Positions 17,388 through 24,792 of a DNA stretch of 34,048 nt are shown here, in pieces. The stretch lies in contig JACMLX010000194.1 of assembly GCA_014379355.1 (NCBI GenBank), positions 1 to 34,048 on the forward strand. The letters run 5' to 3'. Origin of the DNA: Gemmatimonadaceae bacterium. Its GTDB lineage: Bacteria; Gemmatimonadota; Gemmatimonadetes; Gemmatimonadales; Gemmatimonadaceae. How positions within the stretch are numbered: the stretch's first letter is position 1; each line of letters begins with the position of its first letter. The position numbers and the translations under genes were made by a program. The notes under the pieces are model-generated. The model was not told the DNA's origin and made no database searches. It saw nothing but the letters and a program-made list of their open reading frames with translations.

Positions 17388-17420
17388 AAAAACAAAACGC
17401 CCCCGCGATGCGGAGGCGTT
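17388..17420 (-). terminator. Intrinsic terminator of the rng-rplU-rpmA operon
   Basis: On the minus strand an 11-bp stem (AACGCCTCCGC pairing with GCGGGGGCGTT, one T-G wobble) closes a 3-base loop. It is followed by TTGTTTTT, 20 bases after the rpmA stop. This is a textbook rho-independent terminator and isolates the amidase gene from the ribosomal operon. Confidence 0.9.
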
Positions 17421-17440
17421 CGACGGACCGGCGGCGGAAC

Positions 17441-17725
17441 TCAGTCGGCAGCGATCGCGTCGGCGACGACGGCCAGCGGTGTCACGCTGACCTTGGTGCG
17501 ACGCTTGTCCTTCGGGGAGAACTCGACAACTCCATCAACCAGCGAGAAGATGGTGTAGTCGCGGCCGAGGCCGACGTTCTTGCCCGGGTGCACCTTGGTG
17601 CCGCACTGGCGAATGATGATGCCACCGGCGCGCACGAATTCGCCACCGAACTTCTTGACGCCGCGGTACTGCGGATTCGAATCGCGCCCGTTGCGGGATG
17701 AGCCTACGCCTTTCTTGTGTGCCAT
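17441..17725 (-). CDS. rpmA: 50S ribosomal protein L27
   Basis: This 94-residue ribosomal protein sits near the peptidyl-transferase centre. The N-terminus [19 protein letters not shown] and the [17 protein letters not shown] segment are diagnostic. The N-terminus begins directly with MAHKKG, so there is no cleavable Firmicutes-type extension. It lies seven bases downstream of rplU and is closed by a strong terminator. The C-terminus ([18 protein letters not shown]) is slightly longer than in E. coli L27 (85 residues). Confidence 0.99.
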   Translation of the reverse strand: MAHKKGVGSSRNGRDSNPQYRGVKKFGGEFVRAGGIIIRQCGTKVHPGKNVGLGRDYTIFSLVDGVVEFSPKDKRRTKVSVTPLAVVADAIAAD

Positions 17726-17732
17726 TGAAGTC

Positions 17733-18050
17733 TCAGCCCAGCGTGATGTCGGTGATACGGACTTCGGTGAAGCCCTGACGATGGCCCTGCTTGCGGGCGT
17801 AGTTCTTCCGGCGGCGGAACTTGAAGACGATGATCTTCTCGCCGCGGCCGTGCTTCACGATCTCACCGGACACCTTGGCGCCAGTCAGCGTGGGCACACC
17901 AGTGCTCACCGACTTGCCGTCCGAGGCGAGCAGCACTTCGTTGAATTCCACGGCTCCGCCGGCGTCGCCGAGGAGGGAGGGAATCCGATAGGTCTGGCCA
18001 GCACTGACGCGAAACTGCTTGCCGCCGGTGCGAATGATCGCGTAGCTCAT
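17733..18050 (-). CDS. rplU: 50S ribosomal protein L21
   Basis: This 105-residue protein binds 23S rRNA in the large subunit. The start [19 protein letters not shown] and the C-terminal [17 protein letters not shown] then TEVRITDI are typical of L21 and give normal length. It is the middle gene of rng-rplU-rpmA, 84 bases after rng. No obvious Shine-Dalgarno precedes the ATG. Confidence 0.99.
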   Translation of the reverse strand: MSYAIIRTGGKQFRVSAGQTYRIPSLLGDAGGAVEFNEVLLASDGKSVSTGVPTLTGAKVSGEIVKHGRGEKIIVFKFRRRKNYARKQGHRQGFTEVRITDITLG

Positions 18051-18134
18051 AGGTGTACGACGTGTAAGGGTAACGAGCCCACGAAGTTAGCCGACCCGGA
18101 CCGGTGGTGCAAGGGGCGTGTGGGCGGCGTGATC

Positions 18135-19730
18135 TCAGGCCAGGGCATACTGCGCCGTGACGTCCCGCTGGGCGCCCTTGACGACCAGCTTGTACTCGTC
18201 TGGCCGGAGCAGTGGATCGTCGCGCAATTCGAGCGGGAATGACACCACCTTTTCGAGCCGGGACAGGATATCCGGCTCCTGCTCGAGCACATACATCGCC
18301 ACGTCCGGGTGCAGCTTCACGACCATCGGATCGCGGCGCCCCTCCACCCCGATTCGCTTCACCGAGCGCTCGACGCGTCGGACGATCGTCTCTGGCGTGA
18401 AAATGCGGCCGGTCCCGTTGCAGGTCGGGCACGGTTCCGTGGTTGCCTGCAGATGGCTCGCACGGACGCGCTGGCGGGTCATCTCGATGAGCCCGAGATC
18501 ACTGACCTGGAACGCCTTCGTCCGCGCCCGGTCCCGGCCCAGGTGGGTGCGCAGCTCCTGCAGCACCTTGTCGCGGTTGGCGCGCGTCTCCATGTCGATG
18601 AAGTCGCACACGATGATGCCGCCGACATCACGCAACCGAAGCTGGCGCGCCACTTCGCGCGCCGCTTCAATGTTCGTCTTCATGATCGTCTTCTCGGGAT
18701 CCTTCTTGCCGGTGTAGCGGCCCGAGTTGATGTCGATGGACACGAGCGCTTCGGTCGGCTCGATGATCAGGTAGCCGCCCGACGGCAGATCGCAGCGACG
18801 CTTGAAGATGTCGCGGATCTCGCCTTCCACGTCGTGCTTGTCGAACAACGGCTGTGACTCCTCGTACAGCTGCACACGCTCGACGAGCTCCGGACCCACG
18901 CCCTTCAGGTATTCCACGATCTCGTTGTACAGCTGCCGACTGTCGACGACGAGCTTGTCGACCTTGGCGCTGAACAAGTCGCGGATGATGCCGCGCGCGA
19001 GGTTCGTCTCACGATGCACCAGCGCCGGGGCGCGCATGAACTGCCGCTTCCGGTTGATGCGCTTCCAGTTGTTGATCAGGCCTGTCAGTTCGCGCTCGAA
19101 CGTTTCGGCCGTGACATCCTCGCCGACCGTCCGCACGATCACTCCGCCGGCATCCTTCGGCAGGAAGGCGTTGACCTGCTCCTTCAACCGCTTTCGCTCC
19201 TCGCGCTCGCCGATCTTCCGGCTGACACCGACGCGTGAGGCGAATGGCATGTAGACGAGGAAACGTCCCGCCATCGAGACCTGCGCAGTGACGCGCGGGC
19301 CCTTCGTGGAGATGGGCTCCTTGCTGACCTGCACCAGCACCGTGTCGCCGCGCTTGAGCACGTCCTGAATCAGTGGCGCTTCCTTCTTCGGCGGGCGGCC
19401 GGATCGCGGCGCGTCGCTGCCGCGGGCATCCGCGTCCTGCGCTCCGTCGGCTACCTCGTCACCGTCGGACTCGTCGTCGTCGTCATCATCGTCATCGTCC
19501 TTGTCGTACACGAGATCCGAGGCATGCAGGAATGCGCTCTTCTCGGTGCCGATGTCGACGAAGGCGGCTTCCAGCCCGGGTTGGACCGCCTCGACACGTC
19601 CGAGGTAGATGTCGCCGACCATGCGGCGAGCCTCGGGACGCTCGACGAGCAGCTCGACGAGCTGGTCGTCTTCGATGATTGCCACGCGCACTTCCCGTGC
19701 GCCGGCATTGATCAGGATCTCACGCTTCAT
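18135..19730 (-). CDS. rng: Ribonuclease E/G family endoribonuclease
   Basis: This single-strand-specific endoribonuclease acts in rRNA 5' maturation and mRNA decay. The ATG at 19730 ([10 protein letters not shown]) has GAGG six bases upstream; the 30-codon upstream extension is not used. It has 531 residues. An S1-like RNA-binding domain covers ~35-165. DNase-I-like catalytic aspartates are D333 (SIDINSG) and D376 (VCDFIDM), and the Zn-link is CPTCNGTG (C434, C437). There is no long C-terminal scaffold, so it is RNase G-like in size. The S1 domain is interrupted at ~76-117 by an acidic low-complexity insert containing nine consecutive Asp. The neighbours rplU and rpmA follow downstream, an arrangement also seen in other bacteria. 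Confidence 0.95.
   Translation of the reverse strand: MKREILINAGAREVRVAIIEDDQLVELLVERPEARRMVGDIYLGRVEAVQPGLEAAFVDIGTEKSAFLHASDLVYDKDDDDDDDDDESDGDEVADGAQDADARGSDAPRSGRPPKKEAPLIQDVLKRGDTVLVQVSKEPISTKGPRVTAQVSMAGRFLVYMPFASRVGVSRKIGEREERKRLKEQVNAFLPKDAGGVIVRTVGEDVTAETFERELTGLINNWKRINRKRQFMRAPALVHRETNLARGIIRDLFSAKVDKLVVDSRQLYNEIVEYLKGVGPELVERVQLYEESQPLFDKHDVEGEIRDIFKRRCDLPSGGYLIIEPTEALVSIDINSGRYTGKKDPEKTIMKTNIEAAREVARQLRLRDVGGIIVCDFIDMETRANRDKVLQELRTHLGRDRARTKAFQVSDLGLIEMTRQRVRASHLQATTEPCPTCNGTGRIFTPETIVRRVERSVKRIGVEGRRDPMVVKLHPDVAMYVLEQEPDILSRLEKVVSFPLELRDDPLLRPDEYKLVVKGAQRDVTAQYALA
19471..19503. repeat. Trinucleotide (GAY) run encoding poly-Asp in rng
   Basis: Read on the coding strand this is a run of GAC/GAT codons with one Lys codon and a following Glu/Ser, giving the nine-Asp stretch in the RNase G S1 domain. 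Imperfect mixing of GAC and GAT suggests the run is translated and kept, rather than a recent slippage product. In-frame triplet units would let its length vary without a frameshift. Confidence 0.8.
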
Positions 19731-20208
19731 GCACGCCTCGCGGCACCGCGTGAGGCGACCCCTGCACACGCAGCCCGTGGGCTGACCTACGTGAAAGTCG
19801 ACCGACGCGCGGACGCGCATCAGCCACCAGCGTCTGCCGCACTACACGAATCACCCGGTCGATACAGGATCGCTCGCCCGCAATTGGTTGCGGTCCCGCG
19901 AGCTCCTCTGCGACCGGCGGCCACGACAGTGGCCGGTGACACGAGTACGGCCCGATCCGCATGACGCCGCAACACCAGCGCCGGTCGTGAACCGGGGTCC
20001 AACACACCGTTGCGGGGGTCGCTCCGCGCCAGCGACACAATCGGCACACCGAAGCGCGCCGCATGAGAATCGGAAGGCTATATCAGCGCAAGGCGTTGCG
20101 GCACCCCACTTTGGGAGTTTGACGCGCATCGAGCGGCGTTCCCGCCGCACCGGTGATTGGCAGCACGAGGTCGGGATGTCGCTCACCATCGCCGAGCTCG
20201 TCAGGCGG
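19731..20208. other. 478-base gap upstream of rng with no supportable gene
   Basis: I find no gene I can defend here. Two minus-strand frames are open: about 114 codons from 20064, running into rng, with Cys/Trp/Arg-rich composition; and 75 codons from a GTG at 20047 to 19820. Neither has a ribosome binding site or recognisable motif. The stretch must contain the promoter of rng-rplU-rpmA and the 3' end of the methyltransferase transcript. No convincing -35/-10 pair is visible. A TGATATAGC near 20080 on the minus strand is at best a -10 candidate. Confidence 0.5.
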
Positions 20209-20769
20209 TCAGCGCCACGGACTGAAACGCAACCAGCCCAGCGCGACCAGAAACCCCAGCCCCGCCTGCCACTCGCGGTGGCGCAAGTACAGCGGGAAGC
20301 TGAAGCCCCCTGACCGCTCGACGCCCGCAGGACCCTTCCACGCTGTCAGGCGAGGCAGGAACGCCGGGACGTTGGTTTCGAACTCGGTGTACGCGTCCCC
20401 GTAGACGCCGCGCAGCAGATTCCGTTCACGCGTGATCGTCGGGCCGTAGACCGTGATCCAGAATACGACGACGAGCAGCACCGCCAGCCAGTGTGTGGCG
20501 CACGCGATGCCCACTGCCAGCAAAAAACTGCCGAGGTACAACGGGTTGCGTGTATGCGCATACGGGCCGGTGGTCGTGAGCGTCGCATTCTTGACGATGT
20601 GACCGGTGGCCCACGCACGAATCAGCACGCCGACGAGCGAGATCGTTCCGCCGATGGCAATGCGCTGGGGCGTGGCATATCGCGGCGCGAACCAGAGAAA
20701 CGCCGTGCCGAAGAGGAACCCGAGCAGCACACGATTCCGCTGCACGAGCGACCCCGCACCCCCGCTCAC
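20209..20769 (-). CDS. Isoprenylcysteine carboxyl methyltransferase-like membrane protein
   Basis: This 186-residue membrane protein has four or five hydrophobic segments and the signatures of the ICMT/phospholipid N-methyltransferase superfamily. TTTGPYAHTRNPLYLGSFLL lies at ~66-85. Downstream comes RERNLLRGVYGDAYTEF, whose ER and Y...F elements contribute to SAM binding in this fold. It uses S-adenosylmethionine to methylate a lipid or lipid-like substrate; bacterial members are mostly uncharacterised. The start overlaps the stop of the upstream acyl-CoA dehydrogenase by four bases (ATGA), implying translational coupling, though a metabolic link is not obvious. Confidence 0.82.
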   Translation of the reverse strand: MSGGAGSLVQRNRVLLGFLFGTAFLWFAPRYATPQRIAIGGTISLVGVLIRAWATGHIVKNATLTTTGPYAHTRNPLYLGSFLLAVGIACATHWLAVLLVVVFWITVYGPTITRERNLLRGVYGDAYTEFETNVPAFLPRLTAWKGPAGVERSGGFSFPLYLRHREWQAGLGFLVALGWLRFSPWR

Positions 20770-21983
20770 CCAGTGATCTCCTTCACGAGGTGTCGCGCGA
20801 TCACGAGGCGCTGGATTTCGGAGGTACCCTCGCCGATCTCACAGATCTTCGCGTCGCGCATGAAGCGCTCGACCGGATAGTCCTTCGTATATCCGTATCC
20901 GCCGTGAATCTGGATCGCCTTCAGCGTCGCGCGCATGGCGAGTTCGGAGCAGAACAGCTTGGCCATGGCCGCTTCCTTTCCGTACGGCCGACCCTGCTGG
21001 GCGAGCATGGCCGCGTGATACGTGAGGTGCTTGCCCGCTTCGATCTCGGTGGCCATGTCCGACAACTGGAACGACACGCCCTGGAAGTTCACGATCGACT
21101 GTCCGAACTGCTTCCGTTCGATCGAATACTTGCGTGCCTCCTCGAACGCCCCTTCGGCAATGCCCAGGGACAGTGCCGCGATCCCGATGCGACCGGCGTC
21201 CAGCGTCTTCATGAAATTGATGAAGCCCATGCCCTCCTCACCGAGGCGGTTCTCCACCGGCACCTCGACGTTCTCGAAGATCAGTTCGCGGGTGTCACTC
21301 GCGCGCCATCCGAGCTTGTCCTCCTTCTTCCCGGCGCGGAACCCGGCCATCGGCACGAGTGAATCATCATGCCCGACACCGACCGCGCGCGCTGCGGCGA
21401 GGTCCGTCGTTTCCTTGGTCAGGATGAACGAGCTGATGCCCTTCGTTCCTGCCGACGGATCGGTCACCGCCGTGACGATGAAGATTTCGCCGACGCCGGC
21501 ATGCGTGATGAACCTTTTCGTACCATTCAGGACGTAATGTCCATTGCGGCGCACGGCGGTCGTCTGCGTACCGCCGGCATCGCTGCCCGCATTCGGTTCG
21601 GTGAGGCCGAACCCACCCAGCACCTTGCCCGACGCCAGCAGCGGGACGTAGCGCTGACGCTGCGCGTCATTGCCGAAGTAGACGATGGGTGACGTGCCAA
21701 GCGTGGTGTGGGCCGAGATCGTGATCGAATGACTGGCGCAGACTTTCCCCAGTTCATGAATCGCGATGATGAACGCCGTCGTATCGAAGCCGGTGCCGCC
21801 GAGGTCCTCCGACCAGGGGATGCCGAGAAGGCCGAGATCCGCCATCTTCGCGATGTTGTCCCACGGGAAACTGGAGTCGGCATCGTGCCGGCTGGCAACA
21901 GGCCGGATGTGATCGTTCGCGAAGGAGCGAACCATTTCCCGGACCTGCAGATGCTGTTCGTTGAAGTAGAGCGAATCGTCCAT
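20766..21983 (-). CDS. Acyl-CoA dehydrogenase
   Basis: This FAD enzyme introduces the alpha-beta double bond in acyl-CoA and passes electrons to ETF. From ATG 21983 it has 405 residues. The signature FGLTEPNAGSDAGG (125-138) and LNGTKRFITHA are present. The catalytic base is E385 in ICEIGEGTSEIQR, placed as in short/medium-chain dehydrogenases and not at the isovaleryl position. A segment near residues 195-220 (GVGHDDSLVPMAGFRAGKK) appears longer than in typical short-chain enzymes. The longest frame adds 33 Arg/Pro-rich residues; MDDSLYFNEQHLQVREMV is the natural N-terminus, although no Shine-Dalgarno precedes it. Chain-length preference cannot be read reliably. It may feed the acyl-CoA operon further right, but the genes are separated by ~5 kb. 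Confidence 0.94.
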   Translation of the reverse strand: MDDSLYFNEQHLQVREMVRSFANDHIRPVASRHDADSSFPWDNIAKMADLGLLGIPWSEDLGGTGFDTTAFIIAIHELGKVCASHSITISAHTTLGTSPIVYFGNDAQRQRYVPLLASGKVLGGFGLTEPNAGSDAGGTQTTAVRRNGHYVLNGTKRFITHAGVGEIFIVTAVTDPSAGTKGISSFILTKETTDLAAARAVGVGHDDSLVPMAGFRAGKKEDKLGWRASDTRELIFENVEVPVENRLGEEGMGFINFMKTLDAGRIGIAALSLGIAEGAFEEARKYSIERKQFGQSIVNFQGVSFQLSDMATEIEAGKHLTYHAAMLAQQGRPYGKEAAMAKLFCSELAMRATLKAIQIHGGYGYTKDYPVERFMRDAKICEIGEGTSEIQRLVIARHLVKEITG

Positions 21984-22127
21984 TTGACTGGTGTTGGGGG
22001 CTGCCACGCGTGGGCGCCCGTAGAACGGGAAAAGTAGCGGCCGGGCACGCGTCAGGGCGCAGGTCCTGACCGCGGGTCGCACAGACCCACCGCGTCGCGA
22101 AGGAGACGCCCGCAGCCGCCGGACGTA

Positions 22128-24197
22128 TCAACGCCCGTGGGCGCGGATCACATCGAGGAAAGGCTCGGCATATCGTTCCAGTTTCACCGGTCCGACGCCC
22201 GGCACCGCTGACATGGCGGCCGGGGTGAGTGGACGGCGTGTCGCGAACGCAGCCAGCGTTGCATCCGGAAAGACGACGTAGTGCGGCACCTTCTGCTTCA
22301 CGGCCAGCTGGGCGCGACAGGCCTTGAGCGCGTTGAACAGGTCGGCGTCGGATTCCGTGACCGCGCCGGTGCGTTCCTTCGACTTGCGCTGCGTGTCGCG
22401 ACTCGCGTTCGGATCCTTCGGTGTGCGGGTGCGGGCGGCGCCATCCGACGCCCACGCCGAGCGAATCGCTGGCGCGCTTCGACGCTCGCCGAGGCAATTG
22501 TCGCACGCGCCGCATTCCGCGCGCGCGGCCGGATCACCGAACCAGAGCAGCAGCGCCTGACGTCGGCACGTCGTTGCGTATGCATACCGTTGCATCGCTT
22601 CCAGCTTGTCGAACTCGCGCTGACGGCGACGATCGAGGGCGCGCCAGTCGATCGAGACGCGATCCAGTGACATCGACGGATCCACCAGCCGCAGCCCGCC
22701 ACCCACGCGTTCGACCTGTACGAACTGGCGAGACTCGAGTGTCTCGAGCATCGGAAAGGCGCCGACGAATCCGCCGAAGCCAGGCGGCAGTCCGTCGAGG
22801 TCGATGATTGCGCCACGCGACAGCTGATCCCTGGCGACGCGCCAGCAGGCGCGCAGCAGTTCCCGCTCCATCTGATACGCGTCACCGAGCTCCTCGCGGA
22901 TGCGCTCCGGCGTCGCGAGCAATCGCAGTCGCACGAGGCCCGCCGATTCGGGATCCCAGCGCAGCACGCCGGCATCGGCCAGCACGCGCAGCGCTGACTC
23001 GACCGCCTTCGATGAGGTCTTGCCGCCGATGCCGCCGGCCAATTCGTCGGCGGTCGCGGACACCACGCCGCCGCGATCCGCCTCGCGCTGGCAGCGACGG
23101 TGCACGGACTCGATCAACGCACGATCCGGCAGCGCCGTCTTGATGAAGAATTCGTGCGTGAACCGATCCGGAAAGGCATGCAGCAGGAGGCAGCGACTCT
23201 GGCTGCCATCCCGTCCGGCGCGGCCTGCTTCCTGATAGTACGCCTCGAGCGTGCCGGGCATCGCGTAGTGGATGACCAGGCGCACATTCGACTTGTCCAC
23301 ACCCATGCCGAAGCTGTTCGTCGCGACGATCACGCGGGTGCGTTCGGACATGAAGGCGTCCTGCACGCGACGGCGACGTTCGTCATCGAGACCGGCGTGA
23401 TACGCGCTGGCCGGGATGCCGTTGTCATCGAGGAACTGCGCCATGCGTTCGACCGTCTTGCGCGTGGACGCGTACACGATGCCCGTGCCGTCTTCGAGAT
23501 TGCGCAGCTGATCGAGGACGACCGCGTCCTTCTCACGATCGCTCTTCGCCGCAATCACGCCGTAGGACAGGTTCGGCCGGTCGAAGCCCGTGACGATGAT
23601 CTCCGGATCCTGCAAGTCGAGAATCCGTGCGATGTCCTCGCGCACGACCGGTGTCGCCGTGGCCGTGAGCGCGATCGTCGGCGGATTGCCCAGTCGCTGG
23701 CGCACCTCCCCGACGCGACGATAACTCGGGCGGAAGTCGTGGCCCCACTCGCTGATGCAATGCGCTTCGTCGACCGCGAGCAGCGCAACGCCGATCGCCT
23801 TCAATCGTTCGGCCGCCGATCCGACGTCGAACCGTTCCGGCGCCACATACAACATCTGCAGTTCACCGCGCTGTGCGCGCACCAGCCGATCACCCACCTC
23901 GGCGCTGCTCAGCGTGCTGTTGATGAACGCTGCGGGTATGCCGCGCCGTTCGAGCGCGTCGACCTGGTCCTTCATCAGCGAGATCAGTGGTGACACGACC
24001 ACCGTCAGGCCGTGCGTGACGAGTGCCGGCACCTGATAACAGAGCGACTTGCCACCACCGGTCGGCAACACCACGAGGGTATCGCGCTTCGCGAGCACGC
24101 TGACGATCGCGCGCTCCTGACCGGGTCGGAACGCGCCGTACCCGAAACGCGCCTGCAACACGGCGCGTGCATCTTCAATGGTGGGAGCGATCAGCAT
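22128..24197 (-). CDS. recQ: ATP-dependent DNA helicase RecQ
   Basis: This 3'-5' DNA helicase of recombination and replication-fork repair has 689 residues. Walker A is PTGGGKS (K50), and the DEAH box is AVDEAHCISEWGHDFRPSY (D143-H146). Motif VI is YYQEAGRAGRDG (~320-331). Zinc cysteines are C544, C562, C565 and C568. The C-terminal ~75 residues form an HRDC domain (DADLFNALKACRAQLA through VPGVGPVKLERY). The zinc module lies ~200 residues beyond helicase lobe 2, with a winged-helix-like stretch (~375-430) before it. In E. coli RecQ the zinc module comes first. A basic, Thr/Lys-rich linker (~585-612) precedes HRDC. The start ATG 24197 leads straight into the family N-terminus. Confidence 0.95.
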   Translation of the reverse strand: MLIAPTIEDARAVLQARFGYGAFRPGQERAIVSVLAKRDTLVVLPTGGGKSLCYQVPALVTHGLTVVVSPLISLMKDQVDALERRGIPAAFINSTLSSAEVGDRLVRAQRGELQMLYVAPERFDVGSAAERLKAIGVALLAVDEAHCISEWGHDFRPSYRRVGEVRQRLGNPPTIALTATATPVVREDIARILDLQDPEIIVTGFDRPNLSYGVIAAKSDREKDAVVLDQLRNLEDGTGIVYASTRKTVERMAQFLDDNGIPASAYHAGLDDERRRRVQDAFMSERTRVIVATNSFGMGVDKSNVRLVIHYAMPGTLEAYYQEAGRAGRDGSQSRCLLLHAFPDRFTHEFFIKTALPDRALIESVHRRCQREADRGGVVSATADELAGGIGGKTSSKAVESALRVLADAGVLRWDPESAGLVRLRLLATPERIREELGDAYQMERELLRACWRVARDQLSRGAIIDLDGLPPGFGGFVGAFPMLETLESRQFVQVERVGGGLRLVDPSMSLDRVSIDWRALDRRRQREFDKLEAMQRYAYATTCRRQALLLWFGDPAARAECGACDNCLGERRSAPAIRSAWASDGAARTRTPKDPNASRDTQRKSKERTGAVTESDADLFNALKACRAQLAVKQKVPHYVVFPDATLAAFATRRPLTPAAMSAVPGVGPVKLERYAEPFLDVIRAHGR

Positions 24198-24306
24198 GCT
24201 GGGCGACGTGAGGTCACGGCGACATCATCGGGACGCGCGCCGTCCAGCATCAGCAGGAACGTCATCGCGGCGTCATCGCTGCGTGACTGTGCGTGGCTCA
24301 ATCCAC

Positions 24307-24753
24307 TCAGCTGAGGAAGCCGGCCTTCGGCGCCTGCTTCGCTTCCCAGTTCGTCTTCAGGCGAACGCGGCGTCGCTCCAACTCAGCGTCCGCGTCCGGC
24401 ATCGCCATCACGACATCTTCGATGTGCTTCAGCGACTTCGGGCCGAGGCGACCGCGCACCTCCGTGATGAATGGCTGCACCTTGCAGAATGTCCCGATGA
24501 TCTCGCTGTGCGCGGCCATGAACATGTCGCGGTCGATCGCACCGTGCGTGACCATCGACGCCGCCATGTCCCAGTAGCCGAGCACCATGCGCATCCACGA
24601 GTTCTTGTCGCCGCCGTAGGCGGTGATGTACTCCTCGAACGTGGACGGATGAAACTCCAGGATGAACCAGGAGCGTGCCTTGCGCAGCTCCGACTCGCGG
24701 CGCATGTCGAAGAGCTGCAGGTTGAGCTGGGCGGATTCGAACGGAGTCGGCAT
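24307..24753 (-). CDS. Hypothetical helical protein, 148 aa
   Basis: I do not recognise the family with confidence. The protein is cytosolic (no signal peptide or membrane helix) and mostly alpha-helical. It is rich in Met and aromatic residues: MRRESELRKARSWFILEF, then AYGGDKNSWMRMVLGYWDMA, then HSEIIGTFCKVQPFITEVRG. The regular amino-acid composition, acceptable codon use and fit between the U32 gene (39 bases upstream) and recQ (109 bases downstream) argue that it is real. It somewhat resembles small DUF4760-like proteins, but I cannot confirm this by eye. It lies in the same direction as its neighbours and may be co-transcribed with the U32 gene. Confidence 0.75.
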   Translation of the reverse strand: MPTPFESAQLNLQLFDMRRESELRKARSWFILEFHPSTFEEYITAYGGDKNSWMRMVLGYWDMAASMVTHGAIDRDMFMAAHSEIIGTFCKVQPFITEVRGRLGPKSLKHIEDVVMAMPDADAELERRRVRLKTNWEAKQAPKAGFLS

Positions 24754-24792
24754 GTCGGGAATGGTGTGTAGAAGCGAGGTCGAACGATGGGA

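Noticed and set aside
19820..20047. A 75-codon minus-strand frame upstream of rng (GTG start)
   Set aside because: Its residues look moderately protein-like, but there is no ribosome binding site, no motif, and a stop shortly upstream; the region more likely holds a promoter.
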